DNA of 64,000 nt from Paucibacter_B soli (GCF_037482845.1 NZ_JBBHJW010000001.1:930001-994000); one strand, 5' to 3'. Shown: positions 1-7,306, counted from the stretch's first letter. Translations and numbers: made by a program. The notes: generated by a model from the letters alone, not told the origin.

Positions 1-162
1 CCACAGCAGGCCCTGGGTGAAGGCCTCGGGGTCATGCGGATAGCTGTTGACCACCACCGCGTCGTAGACCGGCAGGCGCGCACGCTGCGCCAGCGCCGCG
101 GCGGCGGCCAGCAGCAGGCAGGAGGCGAGACCAAGCCTGGATAGGAAATTCTTTCGTTGCAT
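1..162 (-). CDS. Glutaminyl-peptide cyclotransferase, N-terminal part (runs off the window)
   Basis: The first 54 codons of a minus-strand gene whose 3' part lies outside the window. It begins MQRKNFLSRLGLASCLLLAA, a typical Sec signal peptide ending near an ALA-Q site. The mature protein then carries NSYPHDPEAFTQGLLW, the hallmark N-terminal block of the plant/bacterial glutamine cyclotransferase family (PF05096). That family is a five-bladed propeller that forms N-terminal pyroglutamate, probably in the periplasm here. The ATG at 162 is the only start that keeps the signal peptide. Family call is firm for so short a piece; substrate is unknown. Confidence 0.8.
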   Translation of the reverse strand, partial: MQRKNFLSRLGLASCLLLAAAAALAQRARLPVYDAVVVNSYPHDPEAFTQGLLW

Positions 163-166
163 GGGC

Positions 167-685
167 CTAACTATCGCCCACTGCATAGAGCATGAGTTCG
201 CGGTCGCCATCGGGATGCCTGATCATGCGCTCGAAGCGCAGCCCCAGTTTCTCCAGCAGTTTTTGCGAGCCGTGGTTGTAGCTCCGCGTTGTGGCCAGCA
301 CGCGCGCCATGCCCAGCTCGCCTCGCGCACAGGCCAGCACCGCCGCGGCGGCCTCATGCGCATAGCCCTGGCCGCCATGCTGGGGCATGAAGGCAAAGCC
401 GAGGTCGGCGTGCTCCAGATAGTCGCGCTTGGCCAGGCCGCAGATGCCCAGCGGCTCGCCCGAGGCCAGCGACTCCACCACGCCGAAGCCGTAGCCCAGC
501 CGCGCCACCATGGCCACCGGACCCTGCAGGATGTAGTTGCGGGCATCCTCGAGCGTGCGCACGCCGCGGTCGCCGATGAAGTGCAGCCAGGTGGGCTCGT
601 TCAGCAGCGCCAGCATGAAGCCGGCATCGGCAAGACACATGCGCCGGATGCGCAGGCGCGCGGTGATTAGCGGGGGTTCTCTCAC
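167..685 (-). CDS. GNAT family N-acetyltransferase (RimJ/RimL-like)
   Basis: About 172 residues. The conserved start of the fold is ITARLRIRRM, followed by the acetyl-CoA binding region FMPQHGGQGYAHEAAAAVL and a C-terminal NHGSQKLLEKLGLRFE segment, as in RimJ/RimL-like acetyltransferases acting on amino groups of proteins or small molecules. An upstream in-frame ATG at 796 would overlap the divergent glyoxalase gene by 47 bases, so a GTG at 685, just before REPPLITARL, is the more likely start. It has no clear ribosome site. Substrate cannot be told from sequence. Confidence 0.75.
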   Translation of the reverse strand: MREPPLITARLRIRRMCLADAGFMLALLNEPTWLHFIGDRGVRTLEDARNYILQGPVAMVARLGYGFGVVESLASGEPLGICGLAKRDYLEHADLGFAFMPQHGGQGYAHEAAAAVLACARGELGMARVLATTRSYNHGSQKLLEKLGLRFERMIRHPDGDRELMLYAVGDS

Positions 686-749
686 GGCGGGGGCTTGGGT
701 TTGGCGGGCGGCGGGTCTATGCTGATCGGCGGCAAAAGGAGTATTCCAT

Positions 750-1127
750 ATGCTCGGCAACGCATCCGTCACCACCATGCTGCCCGTCAAGGACATGGCC
801 AGGGCCCGCGCATTTTACGAACATTGCCTGGGGCTCAAGCCCGGCAACTTCCGGCCCGACGGCAAGTTCGTCTATGCCGTCGGCGGCAGCACGCTGGCGC
901 TGTTCCCGAAACCGGAGGGCACCAAGGCCGAGCACACCGCCATCAGCTTCCGCGTGCCCGACATCGCCGCCAGCATCGCCGCGCTGAAGGCCAGCGGCGT
1001 GGTGTTCGAAGACTACGACCTGCCGGGTCTCAAGACGGTCGACCATGTCTGCGTGCTGGGCTCGGAAAAGGCGGCCTGGTTCAGGGACACCGAGGGCAAC
1101 TACCTCTGCATCCACGAGGATCTGTAG
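750..1127 (+). CDS. VOC family (glyoxalase/bleomycin-resistance fold) protein
   Basis: 125 residues, one full vicinal-oxygen-chelate unit made of two beta-alpha-beta-beta-beta modules. The sequence opens SVTTMLPVKDMARARAFYEH, the standard VOC first strand and helix, and ends FRDTEGNYLCIHEDL, the family's C-terminal strand with a metal-ligand-type Glu. An AAGGAG site lies seven bases before the ATG. It is convergent with the GFA gene 11 bases downstream. Such single-domain proteins include lyases, dioxygenases and antibiotic-binding proteins; nothing here identifies the substrate. Confidence 0.8.
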   Translation: MLGNASVTTMLPVKDMARARAFYEHCLGLKPGNFRPDGKFVYAVGGSTLALFPKPEGTKAEHTAISFRVPDIAASIAALKASGVVFEDYDLPGLKTVDHVCVLGSEKAAWFRDTEGNYLCIHEDL

Positions 1128-1138
1128 CGCACCAACCC

Positions 1139-1537
1139 TCAAGGGAAATGCTCGGCCTCGGGCGGCGGCAGTACCCAGGCATGTTTGCGCGATTCATACA
1201 CCGACACGCGGGGCGCCGGGAAGCCGGGGTCGGCGAAGGCGCCCACCGGGATCACCAGCAGGTCTTGCTCCAGGCCCTCGGGCTCGTAATAGACCGTGGC
1301 GCCGCAGTGCGGGCAGAAGTGAAAGGTGACGCGCGAGCCCTCGTCACCGGTGCGCACATAGGCGGTGGAGACGCCGGCCACCGACACCTGTTCGCGCGCA
1401 AACCTGGCCTGTTCGCCAAACACGCTGCCGGTGCGGCGCTGGCAGGCCAGGCAATGGCAGATGGAGATGCGCAGCGGATCGCCGACCACCTGGGCACTGA
1501 GCTGACCGCAGCTGCATGAGGCGAGGCGCGTGGACAT
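1139..1537 (-). CDS. GFA/CENP-V family zinc protein
   Basis: 132 residues of the GFA family (PF04828), named after a protein once thought to activate formaldehyde with glutathione. The zinc-binding cysteines are all visible: CSCGQL near residue 8, CHCLACQRRTGS at about 28-39, and FCPHCGATVYY at about 74-84. The last part ends in an aromatic WVLPPPE tail common in the family. It is followed upstream on the same strand by a glutathione transferase gene, which fits a thiol or detoxification setting. Catalytic activity of this family is not established. Confidence 0.85.
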   Translation of the reverse strand: MSTRLASCSCGQLSAQVVGDPLRISICHCLACQRRTGSVFGEQARFAREQVSVAGVSTAYVRTGDEGSRVTFHFCPHCGATVYYEPEGLEQDLLVIPVGAFADPGFPAPRVSVYESRKHAWVLPPPEAEHFP

Positions 1538-1573
1538 GGGCGGTTCTCCTTGTGGCGGGCTGGTACCGCGCGC

Positions 1574-2227
1574 TCACCAGCGCGGCGGCACCGGGGTACC
1601 GGGCAGCAGCTCGTAGGGCGGCTTCCAGCCGGGCAGGCGCTGCGGCAGACGCTGCAGCCAGGCCGCGATCGCCGGGTAGCGCGCCGCGATCGCACAGCCG
1701 CTCTCCTCGACCGGAAAGTACAGATAGCCGCACATGGACATGTCCGCAATCGTCGGCGCGGCACCCACCATGAACTCGCGCCCGCTCAGATGCTTCTCGA
1801 CGATGCCGAAGGCCCCGTCGATCCGGCCCTGCAGCCATTGGGCCACCGCCGGGTCCGGCGGCGTCGGTGCGAAGGACTTCATGTAGCGGTAGCTGGCGAA
1901 GGCACTGGTGAACTTGTGGTTGTCGAAGAACAGCCAGCGCAGCACCTCGTAGCGCTCGTCCTCGTTGCCGCCTGCATAGGCGCCATGCTTGGCGGCCAGG
2001 TGCAGCATGATCGCGGCGGACTGCGAGAGCTTGCGATCGCCGTCCTCGAGCACCGGCACCTCGCCCATCTCGTTCTGCGCCTCGCGCCACGCCGGCGTGC
2101 GCGTGACGCCGGACGCGAAGGCCTCGAAGGGGATATGCACCGGCGTCCAGGGCTGCTGCAGCGCCTCGAGCAGCAGCGCCACCTTGTAGGTGTTGCCGGA
2201 CTGGGAAAAACCGTGCAGCTTGTGCAT
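1574..2227 (-). CDS. Glutathione S-transferase family protein
   Basis: 217 residues with the two-domain GST plan. The N-terminal thioredoxin-like domain starts MHKLHGFSQSGNTYKVALLL, where the Ser of SGNTYK sits at the glutathione-activating position, and contains GEVPVLEDGDRKLSQSAAI (cis-Pro and the gamma-Glu binding E/S pair). The C-terminal helical domain runs from about residue 90. It lies 36 bases upstream of the GFA gene on the same strand, so they may be cotranscribed. The substrate is unknown; it resembles beta-class-like detoxification enzymes. Confidence 0.85.
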   Translation of the reverse strand: MHKLHGFSQSGNTYKVALLLEALQQPWTPVHIPFEAFASGVTRTPAWREAQNEMGEVPVLEDGDRKLSQSAAIMLHLAAKHGAYAGGNEDERYEVLRWLFFDNHKFTSAFASYRYMKSFAPTPPDPAVAQWLQGRIDGAFGIVEKHLSGREFMVGAAPTIADMSMCGYLYFPVEESGCAIAARYPAIAAWLQRLPQRLPGWKPPYELLPGTPVPPRW

Positions 2228-2301
2228 CGCGATGTCCTTGAAGCGGCGACGGTGGCGCGCCGGCCGTCAACGCTAGAGGCTGCGCGCGCCGGCGTCAACG
2301 A

Positions 2302-2714
2302 CTATTCCGGCGCGGCGCGGCCGCACAAACCGTTCACCGACTCGACCTCCTCGGTCACGCAGCCGGCCGGCAGCACGACCTCGAGCATCTCGATGTCCTC
2401 GCTATGCCCCAGCTCGCGATGGCGTATGCCCGGCGGCGATGCACGCCGTAACCGGCCTCCAGGCGCACCACGCCCTGCCCTTCGTGCTCGAACTCGATCC
2501 AGCCCCGCAGGATGTAGACGAGCTGGAACTCGGTTTTGTGGATATGCGGCTGGCTGGAAAAGGCCTGGACCGCCGCGGCGCGGATCACATGCGCGTCCAC
2601 CCGCCCCTGCGTGGCTGCCTTGATGCCGAGATCGCGCTATTCGTAGCAGGAGCGCAGGCCGCGCCCGAAGCGAGCGTCTTTCGCGTGCGAGGCGACAAAA
2701 CCTTCGGTGCGCAT
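2302..2714 (-). pseudogene. Cupin-domain protein, broken by a stop codon and a frameshift
   Basis: An originally ~137-residue small cupin gene. It has a good ribosome site (CAGGAG) before ATG at 2714 and reads MRTEGFVASHAKDARFGRG and on to SCYE, then hits TAG at 2637-2639 where relatives have Tyr (family text EYRDLGIKAAT). The frame continues with the cupin core HIHKTEFQLVYILRGWIEF and EHEGQGVVRLEAGYGVH. Near 2428 one base is missing, and the remainder PGIRHRELGHSEDIEMLEV is in another frame down to the stop at 2302. Two independent lesions make sequencing error an unlikely full explanation. Cupins of this kind bind a metal and are often of unknown function. Confidence 0.75.
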
Positions 2715-2771
2715 GGGCAACTCCTGCGGATGTGCTGGCTGCAGTACGCGCGGCGCGGCCGGCGCCCGCTC

Positions 2772-3338
2772 TCAGCGGCGGCGCGCCGCGTCGCCGGGCT
2801 CGGCCGTGTGGGCCGTGCACAGGAACACCAGTCGGTCGTCGGCGCTCCAGTGATGCCCGGGCCAGGAACGATAGCCGCGCAGCCACTGCACGCCATCGAT
2901 GCAGCGCAGGTAGAAGCCCTTGGGCAGCTCCTCGTCGGCGCTCAGGGCGGCGCTGACGACGGTGATCGAGCCGGGGGGCGCGCGGTGCTGGGTCGCGACC
3001 TGGCCCATGCTGCCTTCGGGCTGGTCCAGCAGCGCCAGGCGCAGATGCGGCGCCAGCTCCAGCGGGCATTCGCCCAGGCCCTGCGCGGCCGCCTGCGCCA
3101 GCAGCTCGGCCCAGCGGCCGCCCTCGGCCAGCCCCAGCTCAGCCGGTGTGAGTTCGGCGATTTCGACCCGCGACGGCAGCGGCGCGGTGCAGAAGCCGGC
3201 CTCGGCGAATAGTTGCTCGGCCAGCGGGTTCAAGCGCACGCCGGCCGCCCGCAGCCGCGCCAGCAGGCCCGCCTTGTCGACACCGCCGATGCCGAGCGTG
3301 CGCCGCAGCGCGGGCGCGCTGCTAGACCCCGGCCTCAT
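2772..3338 (-). CDS. Conserved hypothetical protein
   Basis: 188 residues starting at ATG 3338, overlapping the end of the macro-domain gene by 17 bases in a different frame, so translational coupling is likely. The N-terminal part, LGIGGVDKAGLLARLRAAG, followed by VRLNPLAEQLFAEAGF and LAPHLRLALLDQPEG, resembles a conserved protein of unknown function that I recall from actinobacteria and proteobacteria. No signal peptide or membrane segment is seen. The last ~60 residues (GFYLRCIDGVQWLRGYR) look like a compact beta domain. I do not know a function. Confidence 0.6.
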   Translation of the reverse strand: MRPGSSSAPALRRTLGIGGVDKAGLLARLRAAGVRLNPLAEQLFAEAGFCTAPLPSRVEIAELTPAELGLAEGGRWAELLAQAAAQGLGECPLELAPHLRLALLDQPEGSMGQVATQHRAPPGSITVVSAALSADEELPKGFYLRCIDGVQWLRGYRSWPGHHWSADDRLVFLCTAHTAEPGDAARRR

Positions 3339-3840
3339 CGAGCAGCCGCTGGTAGACCGCCAGGTCGCTGGCGGAGAAGCAACAGAAGGCCACGTCGCGG
3401 AACTCGGGCGCCTGCGGCAGCACCGCCAGCACCGTCGCGACCGCCACGCGCGCCGCCGCCTCGATCGGGTAGCCGTAGACCCCCGTGCTGATGCTCGGGA
3501 AGGCGATCGACGCCGCGCCGGCCGCGCACGCCACCTCGATCGCGCGCTGGTAGCAGGAGGCCAGCAGCGCCGGCTCGCCATGGCCGCCGCCGCGCCAGAC
3601 CGGCCCCACGGTGTGGATGACGAACTTCGCCGGCAGGCGATAGCCCGGGGTCAGCTTGGCGTCGCCGGTCTGGCAGCCGCCGAGCAAGCGGCATGCCTGC
3701 AGCAGCTCGGGCCCGGCGGCGCGATGGATGGCGCCGTCGACCCCGCCGCCGCCCAGCAGCGATGCATTGGCCGCGTTGACGATGGCGTCCACCGCCAGCG
3801 TGGTGATGTCGGCTTTCAGCGCGCGAACGGTCACGGTCAT
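3322..3840 (-). CDS. Macro-domain protein, O-acetyl-ADP-ribose deacetylase-like
   Basis: 172 residues covering a single macro domain of the MacroD/YmdB type, which binds ADP-ribose and removes acetyl groups from O-acetyl-ADP-ribose or ADP-ribose from proteins. The catalytic and binding stretches are intact: ADITTLAVDAIVNAANASLLGGGGVDGAIHRAAG would span residues 9-42 with the Asn and GGGGVDGAIH loop, GDAKLTPGYRLPAKFVIHTVGP follows, and the phosphate loop SISTGVYGYP is at about 125. The gene precedes and overlaps the small hypothetical gene at 2772-3338. Confidence 0.88.
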   Translation of the reverse strand: MTVTVRALKADITTLAVDAIVNAANASLLGGGGVDGAIHRAAGPELLQACRLLGGCQTGDAKLTPGYRLPAKFVIHTVGPVWRGGGHGEPALLASCYQRAIEVACAAGAASIAFPSISTGVYGYPIEAAARVAVATVLAVLPQAPEFRDVAFCCFSASDLAVYQRLLDEAGV

Positions 3841-3861
3841 ATCAGCTCATTCGCGGAGGGT

Positions 3862-4266
3862 TCAGGCACGCAACCAGCTGGCGAGCAGCGGCGCCCACAC
3901 CAGGAAGGCCAGGCCCAAGCTCAGGTAGTTGCCGCTACGCGGGTCGAAGTCCGGCCACAGCTTGCTCCAGGACTTGCGCAGCAGCAGTTTACCGATGGCA
4001 AGGTCGAAGCCTGCCATGAACAGGGCCAGTACCAGCCCCAGCAAGAGATGCTGCCGCACGCCGCTCAGGCCGATAGCCGGCACCAGCGCCAGGCAGATCA
4101 GCAAGGCCAGCAGCGAGCCCGTCAGGGCACTCAGCTTGATGGCGCGCTGCTTGCCGATGCGCGGCACCAGCAGCAGGGTGCGCGCAATGCCATGCAGGGT
4201 CTCAGCGCCGGCGAGCACGATGCACAGCGACAGCACATGAACGAAGGTGTCGGCGGTGATGATCAT
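3862..4266 (-). CDS. Small inner-membrane protein, four predicted helices
   Basis: 134 residues, strongly hydrophobic, with helices at roughly residues 5-27, 44-66, 72-92 and 115-133. A short basic loop LLVPRIGKQRAIK lies after the first helix, and RKSWSKLWPDFDPRSGNY lies between the third and fourth. I do not recognise a named family. It is the first gene of a minus-strand run leading into the macro-domain gene (21-base gap), but the functional link is not evident. The 128 bases between it and the next gene upstream contain a variant of the repeated word described elsewhere (4345-4360). Confidence 0.6.
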   Translation of the reverse strand: MIITADTFVHVLSLCIVLAGAETLHGIARTLLLVPRIGKQRAIKLSALTGSLLALLICLALVPAIGLSGVRQHLLLGLVLALFMAGFDLAIGKLLLRKSWSKLWPDFDPRSGNYLSLGLAFLVWAPLLASWLRA

Positions 4267-4394
4267 GGCGGAGCGCTGCTTGGTGGATTGGGCTCGGGCT
4301 CTGGCTCTGCCGCCGCCGGCTTGGCAAGGCGATGGCCCTTGGCCGGGGTCATGTCTTGCCTATTGACAGGAGGAAGCCACATCAACGATTGAGC

Positions 4395-5774
4395 TCAGGG
4401 GCGTCGACCAAGCAGCGAATTGCCAGACGCACCCACCTCGTGTTCCAGCGATGCCATGAAATCGTTGAGCCGATGCGGGCCATCTATGTGATTCTTCACA
4501 TTTGAAAACTGCGCCGCGGCGTACTTCATCAAGGCCGCCCTCTTGGCATCTGACTGGTGACTGAGGAAGGCATTTGCGCCCTGGATTCTCACACTGTTTG
4601 GAAACTCGACTGCTGCGGAAGCCACCGCCTTCCGATACTCCGGTGACTCAGGAGGAATGCCCTCGATATAGCTTTCCGCATATTTCTGTATGCCAAGAAC
4701 TCGCCAGCCATGTTCGTCTATCTTCTTGAGTTTTTCTCCGCTGCCGGTCGTGCTGTAAAGATACGCAAGGATATCCAGCGTTCTTTGGTCTCTCGGGTCT
4801 GCGACATGTCGATTCACGAGCTGCTCTTCGTAACGTTCAACAATCTCTGCCGGCGTGGCAATTTTCCGCTTTCCAAGTTCCCGGATCAGCATGTAGGTCG
4901 CCATCGGCCCATCAGGAAGAAGATAACTACCACCCCAATGACCAAGTTTGGAGATGTAATTCCCAAAGTCGCGGTCGTTCAGCGCGACAGCGTCCACGCA
5001 CAGACCCACGGTCGCCTGCACGCTCGTATTCTTCTTCGCTACACCATTTGCAAGCACCACGTCGTACTCAAGATACTCATTGTTCTCAGCAATATTCCAC
5101 CAATCCCGCTCCCAATTCCGATCCAACTCCACCAGCTCACAAACCGCATCCGGTGTGCCTTCGGATACTGAGGCGACAAGTTTTTCCCTTTCCGAATCAG
5201 GGTTCTTGCTGGAGAAAATCTCATACATTGATTTCTCAATTCCCGTGTGATGCTTGCGGAAGTCCACCTTCCGCCACGCGTCAATCGCACCGGCATAGTC
5301 GCCAAGCACCAGACGGCAATGCGTTACGTAGCCCCATAAAACAGGGTTCTGCGTTTCCTTGTTGAATAGAGCGACGGCCTTTTCATACATTGGAAGCGCC
5401 GCACCACAGTTTCCCGCACGATGCTCATGCATGGCCCGCTCGAACAAGATGTAGGGGTTGTCCGGGGCCAGTTCATCCGCCATCCTGATGTATGAGTCGC
5501 TGGCCTGGATGTCAGCCCGATACAGCATGTTCGACAAAATGAAGTAATCATGGGCCGTCTTGTTCCTGTCGGGCACCAAGGTCTTCAACCGCGCGTTCAC
5601 CTCACTCTTCTTCCCCTCTCGCACGAGACGGATTGATTCTGGCGAGTCGGCCAAGCCCTGGTATTTATCGGCTGCGGCCCGGCTTTCAGAAATGAACTTG
5701 GAAACTTCAGCAGATTTCGCCGAAGGAATCAAAACCAGCATGGCCATGAACGCGGCCACAAGAGTATTTTTCAC
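4395..5774 (-). CDS. Exported helical-repeat (TPR-like) protein
   Basis: 459 residues from GTG 5774; the upstream in-frame ATG (5858) would place the signal peptide internally. The N-terminus VKNTLVAAFMAMLVLIPSAKSAEV is a Sec signal peptide (cleavage near SAKSA). The body is mostly amphipathic helix pairs, for example DSYIRMADELAPDNPYILFE and AALPMYEKAVALFNKETQNP, which resemble tetratricopeptide repeats in the first 200 residues. The C-terminal half has no recognised domain. Base composition is visibly lower in GC than flanking genes and codons such as AAA, GAT and TCA are frequent, which suggests horizontal acquisition. Confidence 0.65.
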   Translation of the reverse strand: MKNTLVAAFMAMLVLIPSAKSAEVSKFISESRAAADKYQGLADSPESIRLVREGKKSEVNARLKTLVPDRNKTAHDYFILSNMLYRADIQASDSYIRMADELAPDNPYILFERAMHEHRAGNCGAALPMYEKAVALFNKETQNPVLWGYVTHCRLVLGDYAGAIDAWRKVDFRKHHTGIEKSMYEIFSSKNPDSEREKLVASVSEGTPDAVCELVELDRNWERDWWNIAENNEYLEYDVVLANGVAKKNTSVQATVGLCVDAVALNDRDFGNYISKLGHWGGSYLLPDGPMATYMLIRELGKRKIATPAEIVERYEEQLVNRHVADPRDQRTLDILAYLYSTTGSGEKLKKIDEHGWRVLGIQKYAESYIEGIPPESPEYRKAVASAAVEFPNSVRIQGANAFLSHQSDAKRAALMKYAAAQFSNVKNHIDGPHRLNDFMASLEHEVGASGNSLLGRRP

Positions 5775-5856
5775 AGATCCGACTCCAAATCGTGAGTGTT
5801 TGCGGCTGCACTCCAAACCGGCAGTTGCTACCCAACGCCTTCGAGCAGCAAGCGGC

Positions 5857-5880
5857 AATCAATCAATCAATCAATCAATC
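5857..5880. repeat. Tetranucleotide microsatellite, AATC x6
   Basis: Six perfect tandem copies of AATC, 83 bases upstream of the GTG of the exported helical-repeat gene. No other simple repeat of this length was noticed in the window. Such tracts can change length by slippage and alter promoter spacing, but no promoter could be assigned here. Confidence 0.9.
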
Positions 5881-5944
5881 AAACAAGCTATCGCTGTGTC
5901 CGAAAACACTTGACCAGCACATTGGCCGCGGCATGATTTTGAGG

Positions 5945-6295
5945 CTACGGAGTCCCCAGGCACGCGGGCTCTGGGACGGAGATTGCCGAGATCCTGTTTT
6001 GATCATCAACGGTGAACTCAACGCGCAAGACGCATGTTGGAAAGATGCCTTCCGTCTTGGAGCAATCGAATAGCTCTCGCTTTGCTCCGGCAACGGAGCA
6101 TCTATAGCCCTTCCGAGAGAGATTTGATGTTGCCTCCCAGTGGGCAGCACCTACCCGAACGTCGAGTGACTCGAGCCCAGCATTGCTCAACTTCTGTGGA
6201 GTGCTGCAGCCTGCAAGCAATACCATGAGCATGGTGCCTGCGCAGATGCGCCGGCAAATTTTTGTTGCACGAGGAATGTGCATGCTCTGCGACAT
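5945..6295 (-). CDS. Small lipoprotein of unknown function
   Basis: 116 residues with a lipoprotein signal: basic N-terminus (IPRATKICRR), hydrophobic core AGTMLMVLLAGC with the lipobox LLAGC, so Cys is lipidated and the protein anchored in a membrane. The mature part of about 86 residues has three further cysteines and no recognised domain. The start could be ATG 6295 (inside the attC-like site) or ATG 6283. The gene has lower GC than its surroundings and lies directly after an attC-like element, as an integron cassette gene would. Confidence 0.6.
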   Translation of the reverse strand: MSQSMHIPRATKICRRICAGTMLMVLLAGCSTPQKLSNAGLESLDVRVGAAHWEATSNLSRKGYRCSVAGAKRELFDCSKTEGIFPTCVLRVEFTVDDQNRISAISVPEPACLGTP

Positions 6296-6347
6296 AACGT
6301 TTTAATTGCGCCGCCACGAATGGTGTCGGTTCGAATGAGTGGTTAGC
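6291..6347 (-). other. attC-like integron recombination site A
   Basis: On the minus strand this 57-base segment starts GCTAACC and ends AACGTTATGTC, matching the outer R box arrangement of cassette attC sites (TAAC at one end, GTTA at the other). Between them lies an imperfect hairpin, CCGACAC and GTGGCGG with a five-base loop, flanked by CATTCGAA and GCGCAATT. It separates the lipoprotein gene from the next short reading frame. Core box agreement with the RYYYAAC/GTTRRRY consensus is partial, so this is a candidate. Confidence 0.5.
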
Positions 6348-6505
6348 GAAGCAATCGGCGCGCCCGCGCCGCAAATCGTTCCGAAGAAGCCCTGGCGTGC
6401 CGCGAGGCATCGTGGCACGGTGGAACGCGGCGCCGGCCTGGCGCCCAGTTGATGGCGCAAGCAGGAAACACAGGCAGCCTCGGCAGCATGGTTAGCCTGA
6501 TGCAT
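6302..6505 (-). CDS. Possible small cassette reading frame
   Basis: A 67-codon frame whose ATG (6505) lies inside attC-like site B and whose stop lies inside site A, so it exactly fills the presumed cassette. The product (MHQANHAAEAACVSCLRHQL at its start) has no recognised domain and an Arg/Ser-rich composition typical of non-coding GC-rich sequence. It may be spurious; it is listed because its limits coincide with the two sites. Confidence 0.2.
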   Translation of the reverse strand: MHQANHAAEAACVSCLRHQLGARPAPRSTVPRCLAARQGFFGTICGAGAPIASLTTHSNRHHSWRRN

Positions 6506-6572
6506 AACGTTGAAACTGAGCCGCGAGCGGCGGCCTGCCGACGCGAGTCGGTTCGAGCGGCTGGTCAGATGC
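6499..6572 (-). other. attC-like integron recombination site B
   Basis: About 74 bases. On the minus strand it runs from GCATCTGACCAGCCGC to CAACGTTATGCATC. It holds nested inverted repeats: AGCCGC with GCGGCT near the ends, and CCGAC with GTCGG in the middle. The 3' end CAACGTTATGC is a typical attC end; the 5' R box (CTGAC) is degenerate. Immediately beyond it on the minus strand is GGCTAACC, a second R-like box. It lies between the VapBC operon and the putative small cassette. Confidence 0.5.
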
Positions 6573-6612
6573 CGGCGCGTTGCCCGAGCCTACCAGGCAG
6601 CAGATAGAATGT

Positions 6613-6622
6613 GTATTCATAC
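6613..6622 (+). promoter_or_regulatory. Candidate VapBC operator
   Basis: The palindrome GTATTCATAC lies 17 bases upstream of the vapB start codon and just before its AAAGGAG ribosome site. VapB antitoxins usually bind such short inverted repeats overlapping their own promoter. The position suits autorepression; binding is inferred. Confidence 0.45.
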
Positions 6623-6639
6623 TCAAAGGAGTACACACC

Positions 6640-6834
6640 GTGCGAACCAACATCGAGATTGACGATAAGTTGATGAAGGATACGCTGCGCGCGACCGGCC
6701 TCAAGACGAAGCGCGAGGTGGTGGAGCTTGGATTGCGCACAGTCCTTCTCTTGCGCCAGCAAGAGCGGATCCGCCAGCTTCGAGGCAAGGTGGTCTGGGA
6801 AGGTGACTTGGACGCGATGAGGACCGCCAAGTGA
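6640..6834 (+). CDS. vapB: VapB-type antitoxin
   Basis: 64 residues from GTG 6640, chosen because AAGGAG (6626-6631) stands at the right distance and because the product then begins MRTNIEIDDKLMKDTLRATG, the classic VapB/VapB-2 (PF09957) start. This ribbon-helix-helix-like N-terminus dimerises and binds the operator; the C-terminal tail (GKVVWEGDLDAMR) would embrace and inhibit the VapC toxin. The stop codon overlaps the vapC start by one base (TGATG). Longer in-frame starts add only non-family sequence. Confidence 0.9.
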   Translation: MRTNIEIDDKLMKDTLRATGLKTKREVVELGLRTVLLLRQQERIRQLRGKVVWEGDLDAMRTAK

Positions 6835-7235
6835 TGATCCTCGTCGACTCCAGCGTCTGGGTCGACTACTTCCGCGGTGCTGCAACGGTGCAGACCGAAA
6901 AGCTCGATAGCTTGCTCGGGCGAGAGCCCCTGGCAATTGGCGATTTGATCTTGGCCGAGGTTCTTCAGGGCTTCGTCACCGACCGAGACTTCACTCAAGC
7001 CAGGAAGCTTCTCGACTCGCTGGATCTCGTGGAGCTGGGCGGCAAGGCAATTGCGATCCAAGCGGCGAAGAATTTCCGAACGCTGCGCGCTCTCGGCTTC
7101 ACTGTGCGCAAGACCATTGACACGATCATCGCCACCCGATGCATCGAAGGCGGATACACGCTGCTGCATTCGGACCGCGACTTCGAACCATTTGTGAAGC
7201 ATCTCGGCCTTCGCAGTGCAGTCCAAGGAATCTAG
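6834..7235 (+). CDS. vapC: VapC-type PIN-domain ribonuclease toxin
   Basis: 133 residues forming one PIN domain. The acidic metal-binding residues are present: MILVDSSVWVDYFRG (Asp5), LAIGDLILAEVLQG (Glu at about residue 41), TIDTIIATRC (Asp at about 95) and LLHSDRDFEPF (Asp at about 113-115). VapC toxins cut tRNA or rRNA and are held in check by VapB. The ATG at 6834 gives a one-base overlap with the antitoxin stop, so the two are translated together. Such pairs stabilise cassette arrays and islands, which fits the attC-like sites next door. Confidence 0.92.
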   Translation: MILVDSSVWVDYFRGAATVQTEKLDSLLGREPLAIGDLILAEVLQGFVTDRDFTQARKLLDSLDLVELGGKAIAIQAAKNFRTLRALGFTVRKTIDTIIATRCIEGGYTLLHSDRDFEPFVKHLGLRSAVQGI

Positions 7236-7306
7236 CTAAGCTGTCCAATAGCCCATCCCTGGCACGCAAAAGCAATCAGCGCAGCAATCAGGGTCAGGCC
7301 TCTCAT
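7232..7306 (-). CDS. Possible 24-residue membrane peptide
   Basis: A short minus-strand frame from ATG 7306 giving MRGLTLIAALIAFACQGWAI plus GQLS. It is a single hydrophobic helix with one basic residue in front, much like small membrane toxins or membrane-tuning peptides. Its last bases overlap the vapC stop on the other strand. No strong ribosome site is seen, so it is only a candidate. Confidence 0.2.
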   Translation of the reverse strand: MRGLTLIAALIAFACQGWAIGQLS

